A stretch of 20,551 nucleotides of DNA, taken from assembly GCA_035353335.1 (NCBI GenBank), contig DAOPZJ010000049.1, positions 1-20,551 of the forward strand, given 5' to 3'. Made by a program: the position numbers and the translations under genes. The stretch comes from Oscillospiraceae bacterium (GTDB taxonomy: Bacteria > Bacillota > Clostridia > Oscillospirales > JAKOTC01). The notes below the pieces were generated by a model. It was not told the origin of the DNA. It saw only the letters and a list, made by a program, of their open reading frames with translations, and did not search any database. Below are positions 1 through 6,856 of the stretch, piece after piece; the first letter of the stretch is position 1, and each line of letters opens with the position of its first letter.

Positions 1-14
1 AAGGAGGACTGAAA

Positions 15-560
15 ATGTCCGATTTATTTGGACGTAAAAATCAAATCCCGATGATTATCGGTTTATCGGCTGTTAATGCATCTTATGATGAATATAGCAA
101 ACTCGATATACTTGGGTATCCTTTTAAATTCATTCAAAAACTCAATCCGGAGCGAAACAGTATAGGAAAGATACGCCAGTTTTACCCTCATATTCTATAT
201 GAGAAAAGGCAAAACGCTCAACTACATAGATACGGATTAGGTCCTTTTTGTCATTTTACAATTTCAAATGAATGGAGCGGTGTATGCGGGGTGTATGCAG
301 TTTGCGATTCTCAACAACTGCTTTACATTGGACAGTGTATAGATTTGGCAAAGCGTTATAATAGCGGATACGGTAACATTTCACCACGTAATTGTTTTAT
401 AGGGGGTCAGCAGACAAACTGTAAAATAAACGCTATGGTTTTGAAAAAGTATCTGGAAGGTGGGGAAGTATATCTTTATTTTTATGAGACGAAAGATTTT
501 GATCGGGTCGAACACAAGCTTATCAGTAGACTAACACCACCGCTTAACGAACGAGTTTGA
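15..560 (+). CDS. GIY-YIG nuclease-like protein
   Basis: Predicted 181-residue protein whose C-terminal half carries a GIY-YIG nuclease-type module: G92-V-Y94 on the first strand, Y104-I-G106 on the second, a conserved arginine at R114, the expected metal-binding glutamate at E166 (V-E-H-K) and a C-terminal P-L-N-E motif. The first 80 residues match nothing I recognise and may set target specificity. The start is supported by AAGGAGGA at the first bases of the window, 6 nt upstream of ATG. The gene is AT-rich compared with the carbohydrate genes further on and is followed 18 nt later by a small gene with its own strong ribosome site, so the two are probably co-transcribed. GIY-YIG domains occur in homing, restriction and repair nucleases. 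The family call is from motifs; the biological role is unknown. Confidence 0.75.
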   Translation: MSDLFGRKNQIPMIIGLSAVNASYDEYSKLDILGYPFKFIQKLNPERNSIGKIRQFYPHILYEKRQNAQLHRYGLGPFCHFTISNEWSGVCGVYAVCDSQQLLYIGQCIDLAKRYNSGYGNISPRNCFIGGQQTNCKINAMVLKKYLEGGEVYLYFYETKDFDRVEHKLISRLTPPLNERV

Positions 561-578
561 ATAAAGGAGTTGTAAAAA

Positions 579-914
579 ATGGGCAAGTATGGACAAATTG
601 CGGTAAAAGCCGCGAAGTATATTCAAATGGGGAAAACGCCACGCGCAGCGTGGGAAACAGCGAGTTGTGAAGTTTTTGAACGTGGAAGTTCGTCGCAGGT
701 AAAAGGTTGTCCGAAAAATGCTTTTATTGGTCTTTATGGGGGAAACGGAAAAAACGCTGAGTATGCTCAAAAGGCACTTGCATACTTGAAAACTCACCCA
801 AGTAAAAACATAACAGAATTCGAATTATGGGAAATCGTTATGTCGGGAGTACAGAAAGCATATAATCATCAAATGGATGTGGTTCTTGCGTTATATAGAG
901 AAGGTTTAATTTAA
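579..914 (+). CDS. Small conserved protein of unknown function (possibly DUF6979)
   Basis: A 111-residue protein with a good ribosome site (AAAGGAG, 10 nt before ATG). Its N-terminus (MGKYGQIAVKAAKY), a central C-P-K-N-A-F-I-G-L segment and a later Y-A-Q-K-A-L helix resemble a small family that I remember as DUF6979, but I cannot confirm this without a profile search. No signal peptide, membrane segment or catalytic motif is visible; it looks like a soluble, mostly helical protein. It follows the GIY-YIG gene by 18 nt in the same AT-rich block, suggesting a two-gene unit. No function can be assigned. Confidence 0.7.
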   Translation: MGKYGQIAVKAAKYIQMGKTPRAAWETASCEVFERGSSSQVKGCPKNAFIGLYGGNGKNAEYAQKALAYLKTHPSKNITEFELWEIVMSGVQKAYNHQMDVVLALYREGLI

Positions 915-937
915 ATTTCTTCGTGGCATTTGCTTTT

Positions 938-1489
938 TTATAAATTAAATCGTAATTTTATCTGTTCGGCAACCTGAGCGGCGGAAAGATTCGTATTGTC
1001 GATCTTGATATAATTCTCAAACGGAATCTCACCGTCGTTGCTGACGCAGCGGTGTTTGGCATCGTCATTGATCAACCGCTGATTGGAGATTTCAATGTCC
1101 CGTTTCGAAGCTTTATGCTTCAAACGGTTTTCGGTGGCGTTTCGCTGCAAACGGACTTCCTGCGGGGCGACCAGTTCAACATAATAAACCTCTGCGCCGT
1201 GTTGTTCAAAGAGTTCCCGGACATGCGCGATATAATCCCAGTCCGATTGCAAGTCAAACCCCCACATATAGGTGAAAATCAAGCCGTATGCGTCGGAGGC
1301 GGCGAATTCCTCGAAAATCACCTCACGCAGGCGCTTAATCGCGGTTCCGTTCAATTTCCCGAAAATTTCAAGAATCGGTTCGATGGTCATATGATTGTGA
1401 AACAGCCGCAGATCGGTGATTTTCATCAGTTCCTGTCCGACGGTCATTTTCCCGACCGCGCTGTCGCCGATTAAGATGACGAGTTTCAT
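938..1489 (-). CDS. P-loop kinase-like / AAA family ATPase
   Basis: A 183-residue protein with a Walker A loop near the N-terminus (G8-D-S-A-V-G-K14-M-T16) followed by F-H-N-H around residues 30-33, the arrangement seen in small nucleoside- or shikimate-kinase-like P-loop proteins of Firmicutes. A second acidic region (D-A-Y-G-L-I-F-T-Y, about 66-74) and a lid-like stretch rich in basic residues (R-L-Q-R-N, K-H-K-A-S-K-R) also fit a small-molecule kinase. The substrate cannot be read from the sequence. AAAGGAGG lies about 7 nt upstream of the start. It converges on the AT-rich gene pair to its left with only 23 nt between stop codons. Its long upstream region (1490-1884) is filled with hairpin repeats. 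Confidence 0.75.
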   Translation of the reverse strand: MKLVILIGDSAVGKMTVGQELMKITDLRLFHNHMTIEPILEIFGKLNGTAIKRLREVIFEEFAASDAYGLIFTYMWGFDLQSDWDYIAHVRELFEQHGAEVYYVELVAPQEVRLQRNATENRLKHKASKRDIEISNQRLINDDAKHRCVSNDGEIPFENYIKIDNTNLSAAQVAEQIKLRFNL

Positions 1490-1514
1490 AATATAACCTC
1501 CTTTTAAGAAATCG

Positions 1515-1590
1515 GCGGCCTTTCAACGAAAGGCCGCACCTGTAGGGAAAGGTCTTGACCTTTCCGAGCGGACGAACAATGTTCGTTCGC
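1515..1590. repeat. Three-hairpin intergenic repeat, copy A
   Basis: Three consecutive hairpins. First, GCGGCCTTTC / GAAAGGCCGC (1515-1537, 10-bp perfect stem, 3-nt loop). Second, GGAAAGGTC / GACCTTTCC (1546-1565, 9-bp perfect stem, 2-nt loop). Third, GCGGACGAAC / GTTCGTTCGC (1568-1590, one mismatch). The second and third, introduced by TGTAGGG, recur as an inverted copy at 1791-1840 and as a variant at 9271-9315. Confidence 0.8.
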
Positions 1591-1790
1591 ACAAAGCATC
1601 TGCATTAATGCTGTTTAATGATAACATTTTCATTTTAAGTTAATGCGTATTGAAACGGTCATGTGAGCAGGTGAATGTTGTTCGTCCGCATTATGTGGTA
1701 TGATTGAAGCAACCATAATTTTATTTTCTTATGGATTTGGAAATTGATAGCTTGTAAAAAATTTAATCCGACACAAATCGGAGGATTTTC

Positions 1791-1867
1791 GCGGGCGAAC
1801 CCTTCGCCCGCTCGGAAAAGTCAAGACTTTTCCCTACAGGAACGCGGCGGGATGTGGGCATCCCGCC
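1791..1867. repeat. Three-hairpin intergenic repeat, copy B (inverted relative to A)
   Basis: Hairpins GCGGGCGAA / TTCGCCCGC (1791-1811), GGAAAAGTC / GACTTTTCC (1814-1833) and GGCGGGATG / CATCCCGCC (1846-1867), all with perfect stems. Read on the minus strand, 1791-1840 follows the same module order as 1539-1590 (GTAGGG, GGAAA-type hairpin, GAGCG, GCGGRCGAA-type hairpin). The 1846-1867 hairpin with its GTAGGG lead recurs at 6129-6156. Confidence 0.8.
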
Positions 1868-1884
1868 CTACTTATATTTTACAC

Positions 1885-3564
1885 TTATATAAGCTCGTGC
1901 ACGCTCTCGCGCTGTTGAAAGCGGATTTCGACGGTGCGGTCGATCGGGGAATCGTCGGTGCTGTAGATCGTGAACGCGTCTTTGGACTGCGGGACGCTGC
2001 CGCGCATGCTCGAATGATACAGATGGCTCGCGAACGCGCTGTCGATGATAATCTCAGGGCCCGCCGGGTGTTCGAGCCGAATCTCGCCGTGCTTGACCGT
2101 GATCTGATTGCCCGCGGCCGCCTCTGTGACGACGTCGTCGGTCTCGACGCGGCAATTCGGGGAGATCACGTATTCGAGCTTGAACGGCACTTCTTCGGTG
2201 CCTGATGTTGTGATATGCAGGCGCACGCCGTCCGGCAGATCGGTAAATTCGACGGTAAAATCGAGGTCACAGGGGTGGACGATGCCGCGCTTGTCATAGT
2301 CCAGATCGCTCCAGACCGAAGAGGTCGGGTTCTCAAACGGCAGTCGGTAATCGCCGTGGGAGTGAAAGGTCATCATAAATCCCGCCGCGGTCTTCTCCAG
2401 CTTTTGGGGCATGAATTGAGCGACCGCAAAGAAAGAGGCGCAGATACGCAGGTACATCTGAATTTCGCCGCATTTGATAAACATAAAGTTCGGGTTCAGA
2501 GCGATGATCGAATACGACCAAAAACCGTCTCTGCGGCGGTAGATGTCGGAGCCGGGGTAATATTTGCTGTAAGTCACCGGCACGGTGACGCCGGTGAGGT
2601 CGGGCTCGAATTCTTTGAGTTCCGGAATCAGCATATACAACCAAAGCGGTCCCGGAACGCCCTTACCGGTATAGACCGTGTCCTCAAAAATCTGTTCGGC
2701 GAATTTCAGATACCGCTTGTCATTAAACAGATAACCCGCCCACAGATAGAGGTGAAAATAGCTGTGTCCGGGATAAAACTTTCCGCTCGCGGCGCCCTCG
2801 CCCTTGTCTTTACGGCGGGAGTTCTGGGTGAAGATCGTGCCGTCCGGTTCGATGTAATTAAATAATAAATCCATGTTCTTTTTGACGTGCGGATAGAGTT
2901 CGGGCAGATTGCCCTCTTCGGCCATCATCAACAGGGCGTTGTCGTTGACGCCGTTGTACATGCCCGGCGAGCGCTCGGTGAATTCGCCGTCCTCGTCGAT
3001 GTCGATTCCCTCGGCGAGGTATTTTTCGGCCTTTTCTTTCAGTTCCGGCCAGCCGAGGATGTTGTAGCAGCCGAGCAGAGCGGCGCTCTCGACCCAGCGG
3101 TGATTCGGGGTATGGAACCCGCCGTTCAGACAGCCGAGCGCCAGCTTTTCAAGCAGCTTTTCGATCCAGTCCAGGGTCTCTTCCTCTTCGGGAGAAGTCC
3201 CGCCGTATTTTGCAAAAATCTTATAGGCGCGGACGACCGCGTGCAGCTCAAAAGTCGCGGGCGTGAAAAAATTCGTGCAGCGGAAATCGGTCGTGCCGTC
3301 TTCGTGCGCTTTGGAGATGATGTATTCACAGGCGGAATTGCAGACCGGCAGCAGGGCTTTGTCGCGGTAGTGGCGGCTCTCGGGGCAGCAGTAGAGCACC
3401 GCCGCCGAATGCATCGTACCGATTTGGTAGTTCGGCTCGACAAGAAGAGCGGTGTCGGCGCGCCCGTTGTCATATTTGCTTTCGGGATTGCGGATGATAT
3501 GGCTTAAAATACTCTCATAGCCGCGGTCGTTCGCCTCGACGATCTGACGGTAAAATTTCTTCAT
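1885..3564 (-). CDS. Predicted heparinase-like polysaccharide lyase or hydrolase
   Basis: A 559-residue soluble protein. Its first two-thirds look like an all-helical (alpha/alpha) toroid with conserved-looking aromatic and polar clusters (N-H-R-W about 154-157, E-R-S-P-G-M-Y-N-G about 197-205, T-Q-N-S-R-R near 255). The last third reads as beta-sandwich. This two-domain plan is that of heparinase II/III-type and related polysaccharide lyases, so breakdown of an acidic glycan is a reasonable guess; I cannot place it in a named family. No signal peptide is visible, so it probably acts on imported oligosaccharides. An ATG 33 nt upstream (3597) lacks a ribosome site and lies at the predicted transcription start, whereas AAGGAG sits 9 nt before the start chosen here. 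It is divergent from the Gfo/Idh oxidoreductase operon, suggesting one pathway. Confidence 0.65.
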   Translation of the reverse strand: MKKFYRQIVEANDRGYESILSHIIRNPESKYDNGRADTALLVEPNYQIGTMHSAAVLYCCPESRHYRDKALLPVCNSACEYIISKAHEDGTTDFRCTNFFTPATFELHAVVRAYKIFAKYGGTSPEEEETLDWIEKLLEKLALGCLNGGFHTPNHRWVESAALLGCYNILGWPELKEKAEKYLAEGIDIDEDGEFTERSPGMYNGVNDNALLMMAEEGNLPELYPHVKKNMDLLFNYIEPDGTIFTQNSRRKDKGEGAASGKFYPGHSYFHLYLWAGYLFNDKRYLKFAEQIFEDTVYTGKGVPGPLWLYMLIPELKEFEPDLTGVTVPVTYSKYYPGSDIYRRRDGFWSYSIIALNPNFMFIKCGEIQMYLRICASFFAVAQFMPQKLEKTAAGFMMTFHSHGDYRLPFENPTSSVWSDLDYDKRGIVHPCDLDFTVEFTDLPDGVRLHITTSGTEEVPFKLEYVISPNCRVETDDVVTEAAAGNQITVKHGEIRLEHPAGPEIIIDSAFASHLYHSSMRGSVPQSKDAFTIYSTDDSPIDRTVEIRFQQRESVHELI

Positions 3565-3595
3565 AAGATCATGCTCCTTCAAAGCTGTTTGCATC

Positions 3596-3623
3596 ATTCT
3601 ACCATATAAACGCGGAATTGCAA
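3596..3623 (-). promoter_or_regulatory. Sigma-A-type promoter for the lyase-like gene
   Basis: On the minus strand TTGCAA (3618-3623) and TAGAAT (3596-3601) are separated by 16 nt. The start point would fall just upstream of the ribosome site that selects the 3564 start. Confidence 0.5.
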
Positions 3624-3646
3624 ATACAGGTCTGTTATGTTAAAAT
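3618..3646 (+). promoter_or_regulatory. Sigma-A-type promoter for the oxidoreductase operon
   Basis: TTGCAA (3618-3623), 17 nt, then TAAAAT (3641-3646), about 40 nt before the oxidoreductase start. The self-complementary TTGCAA hexamer is also the -35 candidate of the opposite promoter. Confidence 0.5.
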
Positions 3647-3685
3647 CAAACCGGAACGAAACCTGTCTGAAAAGGGATGATCACT

Positions 3686-4936
3686 ATGACGGATAAGTTA
3701 AAAATCGGTGTCTTCGGCGGCCGCAGAGGCCAGACCATGATCGACGTGCTGCTTGGGCATCCGGACGCAAAGTTGGTTGCGGTCTGCGATAAATTCGAGC
3801 CGCTTTTGGATAAAGTGCACGCGAAGGCGGCTGACAAAGGTACAGACGTCGCCTGTTATTCCGATTTTGACGCATTTCTCAAGCACGATATGGACGCTGT
3901 GGTGTTGGCCAATTACGCCAACGAGCACGCGACTTATGCAATCAAGTGCCTTGAGCACGGACTGCATGTGCTCAGCGAGGTGCTGCCCTGCGAGACGATG
4001 GCGCAGGCGGTCGCGCTGACCGAAGCGGTTGAAAAGAGCGGTAAGGTCTATGCCTACGCCGAGAATTACTGCTATATGAAGCATTCCTTCGAAATGTGGA
4101 AACGTTATCAAAACGGCGATATCGGCGAGATCATGTACGGCGAGGGCGAATATATCCACGACTGTTCGGGCATATGGCCTTCCATCACTTACGGTGAGCG
4201 TGAACATTGGCGCAACCTGATGCATTCCAACTTCTACTGCACCCATTCTCTCGGCCCGCTGCTGACGATTTCCGGGCTGCGCCCGGTCAGGGTGGTTGGG
4301 TTTGAAGTCCCGCCCGAGCAGTGCATGAAAGAACTCGGCGCGTGGAGCGGCGCGGGCATCGAGATGGTCACGCTCGAAAACGGCGCGGTGGTGAAAAGCG
4401 TTCACGGCCACCTCAAGCGCGAGCCGGGCAGCGTGACTTGCCAGGTCTACGGTCAAAAGGGTATGATGGAGAGCGGACGGTTCAAAACCCAGCCGCCTTT
4501 AAATGTATATCTCGAGGGCGATGAGCTGTGCAAAGGCGAGTGGGAAAATTATGACCCCGAACAGAACATCGCGGGTGAAGCGGCGAAGGAATTTACAAGC
4601 CACGGCGGCAGCGATTTTTACGCCACGCACTTTTTTATCGAAAAGATTCTCGGCAGACCCGACGGAAAATGGTCGATCGACGTTAACAAGGCGGTCGACA
4701 TGGGCATCTGCGGGCTGCTTGCCTACCGTTCGGTGCTGAACGGAAACACGCCTGTCGAAGTGCCGAACCTGCGAAATAAAGCCGAGCGCGAAAAATGGCG
4801 CAATGACAACGCCTGCACCAATCCCGCGGTCGCGGGGGATCAATTGCTGCCGCGTTCTTCGTTCGGCGAGCCGGAGATATCGGATGGGGTTTATAAGCGG
4901 GTCAAAAAGTTGTGGCAGGAAGGCAAAAAAGCATAA
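3686..4936 (+). CDS. Gfo/Idh/MocA-family oxidoreductase
   Basis: A 416-residue NAD(P)-dependent sugar or inositol dehydrogenase-like protein. The N-terminal Rossmann fold shows the nucleotide-binding loop G8-V-F-G-G-R-R-G15; the C-terminal half is the alpha/beta substrate domain with Y-C-T-H-S-L-G-P (H187), the usual position of the catalytic histidine. The family's common E-K-P motif is replaced by S97-E-V-L-P-C102, so the usual catalytic lysine is absent; some subfamilies do this, and the chemistry may differ from a simple dehydrogenase. An upstream ATG at 3677 touches the ribosome site, so the start is placed at 3686, 9 nt after AAAAGGG. It is followed 29 nt later by a uroporphyrinogen-decarboxylase-family gene, probably in one transcript, and is divergent from the lyase-like gene. 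Substrate unknown, likely a sugar derivative. Confidence 0.85.
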   Translation: MTDKLKIGVFGGRRGQTMIDVLLGHPDAKLVAVCDKFEPLLDKVHAKAADKGTDVACYSDFDAFLKHDMDAVVLANYANEHATYAIKCLEHGLHVLSEVLPCETMAQAVALTEAVEKSGKVYAYAENYCYMKHSFEMWKRYQNGDIGEIMYGEGEYIHDCSGIWPSITYGEREHWRNLMHSNFYCTHSLGPLLTISGLRPVRVVGFEVPPEQCMKELGAWSGAGIEMVTLENGAVVKSVHGHLKREPGSVTCQVYGQKGMMESGRFKTQPPLNVYLEGDELCKGEWENYDPEQNIAGEAAKEFTSHGGSDFYATHFFIEKILGRPDGKWSIDVNKAVDMGICGLLAYRSVLNGNTPVEVPNLRNKAEREKWRNDNACTNPAVAGDQLLPRSSFGEPEISDGVYKRVKKLWQEGKKA

Positions 4937-4965
4937 AAAATGCACACTGCGAAAGGTGATTTATT

Positions 4966-5994
4966 ATGAATTCACGCGAGCGCGCCGCGGCAGCGATGCG
5001 GTATCAAAAACCGGACAAAGTGCCGGTGGAATACCTCTGCACGCCGGTCGGGTTTTACGAGCACGGCGAAAAACTCAACGACCTTTACGCGACCATGCCG
5101 GGCGATTTCGGCCCGACGGAGCGCAAACCGATCCCGGTGCTCGGGCCGGAGCTCTTTGACAAAGAAGGGAAATATCACGAATTCCGACGTGACGGCTGGG
5201 GCATTTTGTGGGAATACCGCATCTACGGCGTCGCCGGAATTCCTTTCGAAAGGCCGCTTGCCGATCTTTCGAAGGTCTATGATTACAAATTCCCCGACCC
5301 GCCCAAAGCAGTCGGAGAACAGTTTGAAAAAGACTTTGCGGCAGGCATTGCGCACCGCGAACATTATTATCATCAAAGTCATGCGGGGTCGTTATTCGAG
5401 CTGATGCGCGAAATGTGCCATGACGAGGATGTCTATTGCGAGATCGCCGAGGACACCAAAGAGATCAATTTCCTGGCCGACAAACTCAGCGAATACGCCC
5501 GCGCGCGGGTCGAATACGCCGTTGCTTTGGGCGCGGACGGGGTCTCGTTCGGCGACGACTACGGTACCGAGCGGGCATTGATTTTGAGCCCTGAGATGTG
5601 GCGCAGCTTTTTCAAACCGCGTTTAAAATACATCTTCGAACCGGCTGTCAAAGCTGGGATGACGGTGCATTTTCACAGTTGCGGGCAGATCAGAGCCATC
5701 ATAGAAGACCTCGCGGACGTCGGCGCGACCTCGATCTGGCCGCAATTGCCGGCTTACGATATGGCCGATCTGGCAGCGCTCTGCCGCAGTTTGAAGCTTG
5801 CGGTGGCGATTCACACCGACCGCGCCAACACCATGACTTTCGGAACGCCGCAGCAGGTGCGCGATCTTGTCAAGCGCGAATACGAGACTTTCAAAATGGC
5901 CGACGGCGGCTCATGGTTTTACATCGAAGCCGACAACGGCTTTCCTTACGAAAACCTCGAGGCGCTGGTCAACACGGTTCATGAGATCCGATAA
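4966..5994 (+). CDS. Uroporphyrinogen decarboxylase-family protein (MtaA-like)
   Basis: A 342-residue single-domain TIM-barrel protein of the URO-D/MtaA family, starting M-N-S-R-E-R. It carries S-F-G-D-D-Y-G (195-200) and H237-S-C239-G, matching the H-x-C zinc ligands of corrinoid methyltransferases such as MtaA. The last zinc cysteine of those enzymes is not obvious, so activity is uncertain. A heme role is unlikely because no tetrapyrrole genes are nearby. URO-D-like genes beside Gfo/Idh oxidoreductases are common in glycan-using anaerobes, and demethylation or another step on a sugar derivative is an inference only. The ribosome site AAAGGTGAT lies just before ATG, and the gene follows the oxidoreductase by 29 nt. 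A repeat element begins 7 nt after its stop. Confidence 0.8.
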   Translation: MNSRERAAAAMRYQKPDKVPVEYLCTPVGFYEHGEKLNDLYATMPGDFGPTERKPIPVLGPELFDKEGKYHEFRRDGWGILWEYRIYGVAGIPFERPLADLSKVYDYKFPDPPKAVGEQFEKDFAAGIAHREHYYHQSHAGSLFELMREMCHDEDVYCEIAEDTKEINFLADKLSEYARARVEYAVALGADGVSFGDDYGTERALILSPEMWRSFFKPRLKYIFEPAVKAGMTVHFHSCGQIRAIIEDLADVGATSIWPQLPAYDMADLAALCRSLKLAVAIHTDRANTMTFGTPQQVRDLVKREYETFKMADGGSWFYIEADNGFPYENLEALVNTVHEIR

Positions 5995-6001
5995 AATAAT
6001 G

Positions 6002-6127
6002 TAGGTTGTCATCCTGAGCGAAGTCGAAGGATCTTGGTACCCGAAAGCCATAATCCGTCCGAGATTCCTCCGGAGCGTCATGAAATGACGCTTTAGCGCC
6101 GCGCTTCGTTCGGAATGACAAAACCTA
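6002..6127. repeat. MITE-like dispersed repeat with terminal inverted arms
   Basis: Begins TAGGTTGTCATCCTGAGCG and ends with the imperfect inverse (reverse complement TAGGTTTTGTCATTCCGAACG). The arms continue as related GAAG and GGATCT / GAATCT segments. An inner perfect 8-bp hairpin AGCGTCAT / ATGACGCT lies at 6074-6092. The GTCATCCTGAGCGAAG arm is a motif I know as widely dispersed in bacterial genomes. No coding capacity. Confidence 0.7.
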
Positions 6128-6128
6128 A

Positions 6129-6156
6129 AGTAGGGCGGGCTGCCCACAACCCGTCG
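6129..6156. repeat. GTAGGG-type hairpin repeat, fragment
   Basis: AGTAGGGCGGGCTGCCCACA and the following bases match the reverse complement of the hairpin at 1846-1870 with only a few differences. The stem is weaker here (CGGG / CCCG). Confidence 0.6.
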
Positions 6157-6208
6157 ATGCAGTGAAAAATGACTATCTCAATTCATAAAAAGGATCAGTA
6201 AACACGAT

Positions 6209-6682
6209 ATGGCGGATTTAAAAATCAACATTCCGAAATTCGCGGACGGCGATTGGATGCCGGTCGAGCATTCGGGGCGGGGAAAAGACATCTCTCCCGA
6301 AATTCGTTTATCGGGGATTGATGATAAAGCAGCGTCGATTGCAATTACGCTGGATGACGCATCCCATCCGTTTATTCCGAACTACAACCATTGGGTGATA
6401 TGGAATTTGCCTGTCAGCGGCATGATTCCGGAAGGCGTTCCGAAGGGCGAAACGGTCGAAGCTTTGGGCGGAGCGAAACAGGGGATCGCCTACGGCAGAC
6501 ATCGTTATAAAGGCCCGAAACCGCCGTTCAAAGCGATCCATAGTTATGTCTTTACCGTTTATACTTTGGATTCGCCAATTGAAATATCTTCAAATTCAAC
6601 CAAAAGGGACTTCTTGGCCGCCGCGCAGGGACATATTCTTCAAAAAGCGGTTTACACCGGCAAATTCCAAAGCCGACAATAA
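6209..6682 (+). CDS. YbhB/YbcL-family PEBP-like protein
   Basis: A 157-residue protein of the phosphatidylethanolamine-binding protein superfamily (bacterial YbhB/YbcL, annotated as Raf-kinase-inhibitor-like). Visible hallmarks are the D-D-A-S-H-P ligand-pocket segment (about 49-54), N-H-W-V-I-W-N-L-P (about 60-68), the Y-G-R-H-R-Y-K-G-P-K-P-P loop (about 95-106) and H-S-Y-V-F-T-V-Y-T-L-D (111-121). Length is normal for the family, there is no signal peptide, and function in bacteria is largely unknown. The ribosome site is weak (AAAGGAT about 15 nt upstream). A strong terminator follows directly, so this is the end of a transcript, probably monocistronic because repeats separate it from the gene before. 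Confidence 0.88.
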   Translation: MADLKINIPKFADGDWMPVEHSGRGKDISPEIRLSGIDDKAASIAITLDDASHPFIPNYNHWVIWNLPVSGMIPEGVPKGETVEALGGAKQGIAYGRHRYKGPKPPFKAIHSYVFTVYTLDSPIEISSNSTKRDFLAAAQGHILQKAVYTGKFQSRQ

Positions 6683-6694
6683 TGATAAAAAACT

Positions 6695-6732
6695 CACCTG
6701 CCGGAGATTTTACTCTTCGGCAGGTGTTTTTC
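6695..6732 (+). terminator. Rho-independent terminator after the PEBP gene
   Basis: A 9-bp perfect stem CACCTGCCG (6695-6703) / CGGCAGGTG (6718-6726) with a 14-nt loop, followed by TTTTT, starting 13 nt after the stop codon. Confidence 0.85.
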
Positions 6733-6822
6733 AGTCGTCCTTGCGAGGGGCTTCAGACCCGCGTCAAGCGCGAGGTAAAACCCTGCATATCTCCTCTGCA
6801 AAAACAGGGAGATTCCGGACCC

Positions 6823-6853
6823 GTCATTGCGAGCGAAGCGTGGCAATCCAGAC
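6823..6853. repeat. GTCATTGCGAGCGAAGC dispersed repeat arm
   Basis: GTCATTGCGAGCGAAGCGTG followed by GCAATCCAGAC is a motif I recognise as a dispersed repeat arm in many bacteria, normally one half of a palindrome; only one arm is seen here. A degenerate relative (GTCCTTGCGAGGGGCTTC) lies at about 6737-6754. It ends four bases before the stop codon of the AraC-GGDEF gene. Confidence 0.55.
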
Positions 6854-6856
6854 AGA

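Larger units (their letters stand above)
1490..1884. other. Gene-free stretch with two inverted hairpin groups
   Basis: This 395-bp gap separates two minus-strand genes. It holds two groups of perfect or near-perfect hairpins (1515-1590 and 1791-1867), listed separately, with an AT-rich core of about 200 bp between them. On the minus strand a TGTTATCAT extended -10-like element (hexamer at 1618-1623) could serve the kinase gene, but no good -35 is visible. A weak hairpin near 1770-1790 followed by a T-rich tract (minus strand) might end transcription of the upstream lyase-like gene. No convincing coding frame was seen. Confidence 0.6.

Noticed and set aside
531..797. 88-codon minus-strand frame
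   Set aside because: Antisense to two well-supported genes with good ribosome sites.
1515..1867. CRISPR-like repeat array
   Set aside because: Hairpins differ in sequence, are unevenly spaced and partly inverted; there is no regular repeat-spacer pattern and no cas genes.
2215..3507. Plus-strand frames of about 206-216 codons
   Set aside because: Antisense shadows of the lyase-like gene, without ribosome sites or recognisable motifs.
3698..4456. 252-codon minus-strand open frame
   Set aside because: It lies wholly antisense to the Gfo/Idh oxidoreductase, which has clear family motifs; the long open frame comes from GC-rich codon bias.
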